DNA of 64,000 nucleotides from Brasilonema sennae CENA114. Lineage in GTDB: Bacteria > Cyanobacteriota > Cyanobacteriia > Cyanobacteriales > Nostocaceae. The stretch covers positions 7,094,253 through 7,158,252 of the forward strand of contig NZ_CP030118.1 of NCBI RefSeq assembly GCF_006968745.1, written 5' to 3'. Below are positions 61,848-64,000 of this stretch, one piece after another (position 1 is the stretch's first letter; each line of letters starts with the position of its first letter). The position numbers and the translations under genes were made by a program. The notes beneath the pieces are model-generated. The model searched no databases, had not been told where the DNA came from, and saw only the letters and a list, made by a program, of their open reading frames with translations.

Positions 61848-62041
61848 GTTGTTGACGTAAGCGCAAGCGCACGTCAAGAGGGCATTAGCGGTGCAAGAGG
61901 GTGTCGCTTTGCGATGATCGCGTCTGCGCAGGAGATAGGCGTAGCGTGTCCCACAATACTTTATCTTTTTAAGCATTAAGGAAATCTTAAATGCTCTACT
62001 TCTAGGTACAGGCTTTGATTTCCCATAACAGAAGCCATCCA
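61848..62041. repeat. GC-rich interspersed repeats
   Basis: GCGCAAGCGCACGTC, GGCGTAGCGTGTCCC and a CGATGATCGCG palindrome form a composite of dispersed elements. A minus-strand frame of 85 codons crosses them (61785-62042) but its product has no protein-like pattern. Confidence 0.5.
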
Positions 62042-62281
62042 CTATGCTAAACGTGCTTGAGCTAAATCACGTATTAACGCAGTTCTGGAGTAAAGGTAGG
62101 CGCTTACGCTGCTAGTCTCCTCACCGCTGAGCACTATCAACCTATCAAGTTCCCCCAACAATTGCTTAACCAAATCCGCATCATTTAATCTGAGCAGAAC
62201 ATTGGTGTGAGTCTGTTCAACGACAGACCATACCTGACGTAAGGTTGAGACATTAATGCCCTTGCCTTTTTTATTATCCAT
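62042..62281 (-). CDS. Small unknown protein
   Basis: 79 aa from the ATG at 62281 (the ATG at 62287 gives two more residues). The predicted fold is helical: GINVSTLRQVWSVVEQTHTN, LLRLNDADLVKQLLGELDRL and YLYSRTALIRDLAQARLA. No motif recognised. Amphipathic helices and normal codon use make it a likely real gene. It reads toward the 61813 hairpin, which would serve as its terminator. Confidence 0.65.
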   Translation of the reverse strand: MDNKKGKGINVSTLRQVWSVVEQTHTNVLLRLNDADLVKQLLGELDRLIVLSGEETSSVSAYLYSRTALIRDLAQARLA

Positions 62282-62287
62282 GATCAA

Positions 62288-62675
62288 TACCTATTATTTT
62301 TAATAATTTCTTTATATTTTACCAGAAAAATGGATTTTGACAAAATGCAAGTATTTATACTTATTATTCAAGATTACAGTTAGTGCAACTATACAGCCTC
62401 AGGCTTGACAGACAAAGGTTACAGCTTTAAGTGGTATAGGAATCCGGTTTTATTTGGTGAGACCAGTGCTTGATGAGGGTTTCCGCTCTCACGGCATCTG
62501 GTGAGTAAGCACGCTGCGGGAGGGGAGCCAGTGCGTTATTTACATTCTGTTACATAGTACGGTTTATTCACGCCTACCTACTTAACTGGTAACTGGTAAC
62601 TGATAACTGATAAAAGTGTACCTGGCTGAGTAAAAATCAAATAGGAATTATATAGAACAAAGCCAGGTATTGCAG
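62288..62675. other. Intergenic region with dispersed repeats
   Basis: 62450-62540 carries the GAGCCAGTGCGTT element also found at 7729. 62582-62612 is an ACTGGTAACTGATA heptamer tract. No ORF was seen. It separates the 62042 gene from the response regulator on the same strand. Confidence 0.5.
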
Positions 62676-63287
62676 CTAGGCAACATTAAAACTAAATTTT
62701 GTTCCATAATTTTCTAGCTCAACTTTACTATTACTGCAACTGCTCTTGAGGGAAGCCTTTTCAGCAAGCTTTGAAACAAGGATAATTAATTCATCTGGAT
62801 CAAATGGCTTTTTGATGTGTATAGAAAACCCTTGCTGCAGAGCCAGTTTACGTGCTTCATCTGAGGCTTGTCCTGTCAAAGCTATGGCAGGAATATGTCT
62901 TACGTGTTCACTGAGGTTTCTAACAGAACGAATCAGCGAATAACCGTCACAGTTTGGCATAGCGATATCGCTGATCAAAATATCGGGGTTGAACCACATC
63001 ATGACTTGAAGCGCTTCAGTAACTGATGTTGCCAGAATTACTTCTATCTTGTATTCTTCAAGAATGAACTTGATCAAATCCAGATTATCAACATCGTCAT
63101 CTACTACCAGCACTCGCAAACCGTTTAGGAATTCCAACTCATCCATGTACCTAGACACTTTTTCGTTTTTCGACAAACATTGTTGCACCTCGCTTATCCG
63201 GTTGCAAGGGAAAAGCGAAACGAACTTAGCTTCAATGAAGTCTGTAGTTCCTACTGTATAGTTTGGCAAAGGTTGGGAACTATTCAT
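62676..63287 (-). CDS. Single-domain response regulator
   Basis: 203 aa. After an N-terminal extension of about 55 residues comes a CheY-like receiver domain: VLVVDDDVDNL (acidic pocket), phospho-acceptor Asp in ILISDIAMPNCDG, Thr in IALTGQAS and Lys in HIKKPFDPDEL. No output domain follows, only a short tail. AGGA before the ATG at 63287 supports the long start; ATG at 63146 would remove the extension. Partner kinase unknown. Confidence 0.87.
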   Translation of the reverse strand: MNSSQPLPNYTVGTTDFIEAKFVSLFPCNRISEVQQCLSKNEKVSRYMDELEFLNGLRVLVVDDDVDNLDLIKFILEEYKIEVILATSVTEALQVMMWFNPDILISDIAMPNCDGYSLIRSVRNLSEHVRHIPAIALTGQASDEARKLALQQGFSIHIKKPFDPDELIILVSKLAEKASLKSSCSNSKVELENYGTKFSFNVA

Positions 63288-63466
63288 TAAAAAAATCCTG
63301 TAAATATTAAGAAATTATTAACTTTCTACACAATACTTTACTATTCGATGTATGTATCTCCTCTATCTTTAGGATGATATTATGTTTTTAACTCTACCCG
63401 GCGCTAGAGTCGTTCGGTTCAGTAATTCAGATTAAATGCAGATGAGCGTTAAGGGATTGCTTGCTC

Positions 63467-63691
63467 ATGGGCTTTAAGTACAAATGGAAAAATGGCTCTA
63501 TGCCAAGTCGCGATCAAGCGGCACGTAGTCAATATCTTCTGGATCAGCAACAGTTTCACAATGAACAAGACCGGAACTTAGCAGAGGAACATGCTCGTAA
63601 GCATTTAGGTGTACCTACACGGATTCCAGACGATGAGCGTTCCATACTGCCTCAGGCTGCTCCTAATGGAAGCGAGGTAAACCAGTTGTAA
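63467..63691 (+). CDS. Small unknown hydrophilic protein
   Basis: 74 aa from the ATG at 63467; the frame opens with TTG two codons earlier. Lys/Arg-rich at the start (FKYKWKNGSMPSRDQAARSQ), then Gln/Glu/His-rich helix (HNEQDRNLAEEHARKHLG) and a Pro-containing tail. No membrane segment or known motif. Probably a conserved cyanobacterial small protein, but not identified. Confidence 0.55.
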   Translation: MGFKYKWKNGSMPSRDQAARSQYLLDQQQFHNEQDRNLAEEHARKHLGVPTRIPDDERSILPQAAPNGSEVNQL

Positions 63692-63831
63692 TTTCCTTGT
63701 TGTTGTTTACCGTTGACACCATTAGAAAAAAGGTTGTCCATTCTCTGGGCAGCCTATAAGTTTATTATTTAGGAAGGCGCAAAGATTAACAATTAATCCG
63801 ACACGTGAGCTTGTCCTAAGTAGTCAATAAA

Positions 63832-63999
63832 CTAGACAATCATTGTCATTTGTTGACAATTGTCCCCCGTCTCCTCTAACAACTCATCTACAAGTTCTCT
63901 AAGCCGTTCTTGCCAGTTGGGGATGGCTTTTAGCTTTTCTCTAACACCTCTTCTTACCGCGAAACACAACGGAGACTTGTCAAATGGTTCGGCGTTCAA
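63832..63999 (-). CDS. Partial unknown gene at the right edge
   Basis: An open minus-strand frame runs from the window edge to TAG at 63832-63834. The 55 visible C-terminal residues include FDKSPLCFAVRRGVREKLK, NWQERLRELVDELLEETG and a final QQMTMIV. Protein-like amphipathic helix pattern suggests the 3' end of a real gene that starts beyond 64000. No family can be assigned. Confidence 0.45.
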   Translation of the reverse strand: MNAEPFDKSPLCFAVRRGVREKLKAIPNWQERLRELVDELLEETGDNCQQMTMIV

Positions 64000-64000
64000 A

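Noticed and set aside
61785..62042. 85-codon minus-strand frame
   Set aside because: Runs through a 16-bp hairpin and GC-rich dispersed repeats; no coding pattern.

Overview
The window looks like chromosome of a filamentous, probably heterocyst-forming cyanobacterium (order Nostocales). The evidence is the many GCGATCGC (HIP1-type) octamers, a CYP110-like P450, a GH100 neutral invertase, a Psb35-like thylakoid protein, a GUN4-domain protein, a carboxysome-positioning McdAB-like pair, and numerous heptameter tandem repeats (STRR) and short palindromic repeats between genes. No rRNA, tRNA or CRISPR array was seen. The species cannot be fixed from sequence reading alone.

Layout. 1-2380: an IS630-family element nested inside an IS200/IS605-type tnpB gene, whose right-end hairpin abuts the stop codon of an HlyD-type adaptor gene. 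2379-14554 (all minus strand): a surface-glycan locus, read from right to left, made of a glycoside hydrolase-glycosyltransferase fusion, a small membrane protein, an ABC exporter, three paralogous CgeB-like glycosyltransferases, a polysaccharide deacetylase, a GT2 enzyme and finally the HlyD adaptor. Several junctions are ATGA overlaps. 14701-17076: a NACHT NTPase with an N-terminal HTH. 18441-22978 (plus): a sugar-modification module of C-methyltransferase, nucleotidyltransferase, PIG-L deacetylase and DUF4910 protein.

23258-30594 is mostly housekeeping: purK followed by a probable 6S RNA gene, a pair of M16 peptidases (one with and one without the zinc motif), a peptidoglycan-binding protein, a transaldolase-like aldolase and an alpha/beta hydrolase. 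30802-33129 is a compact trypsin-co-occurring domain / trypsin-GUN4 / NPCBM-like membrane protein cluster. 33311-34661 is the ParA plus coiled-coil pair that I read as McdA/McdB. A P450 and a DUF697-type GTPase follow.

37735-43575 is a CHAT-protease locus: a 55-aa ORF overlaps a TPR-CHAT gene carrying five identical 138-bp repeats, followed by two downstream unknowns, and it is flanked by the decayed 3' end of a second CHAT gene. 43760-50261 holds Psb35-like, TerB-like, RsmB, invertase and an unknown membrane protein, with a 1.8-kb AT-rich gap. 50389-56508 contains a purple acid phosphatase-like lipoprotein and a defence island: Septu-type ptuA-ptuB converging on a second NACHT gene with a 234-bp hexanucleotide minisatellite inside its coding sequence. 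The rest has an alkaline-phosphatase-superfamily enzyme, DUF1995, a cysteine desulfurase, a response regulator and small unknowns.

The most unusual material is the CHAT locus (perfect repeats, in-frame repeat insertion, relic paralogue), the hypervariable dipeptide array in NACHT 2, the trypsin-GUN4 cluster, and a family of near-loopless palindromes whose stems differ by paired changes.
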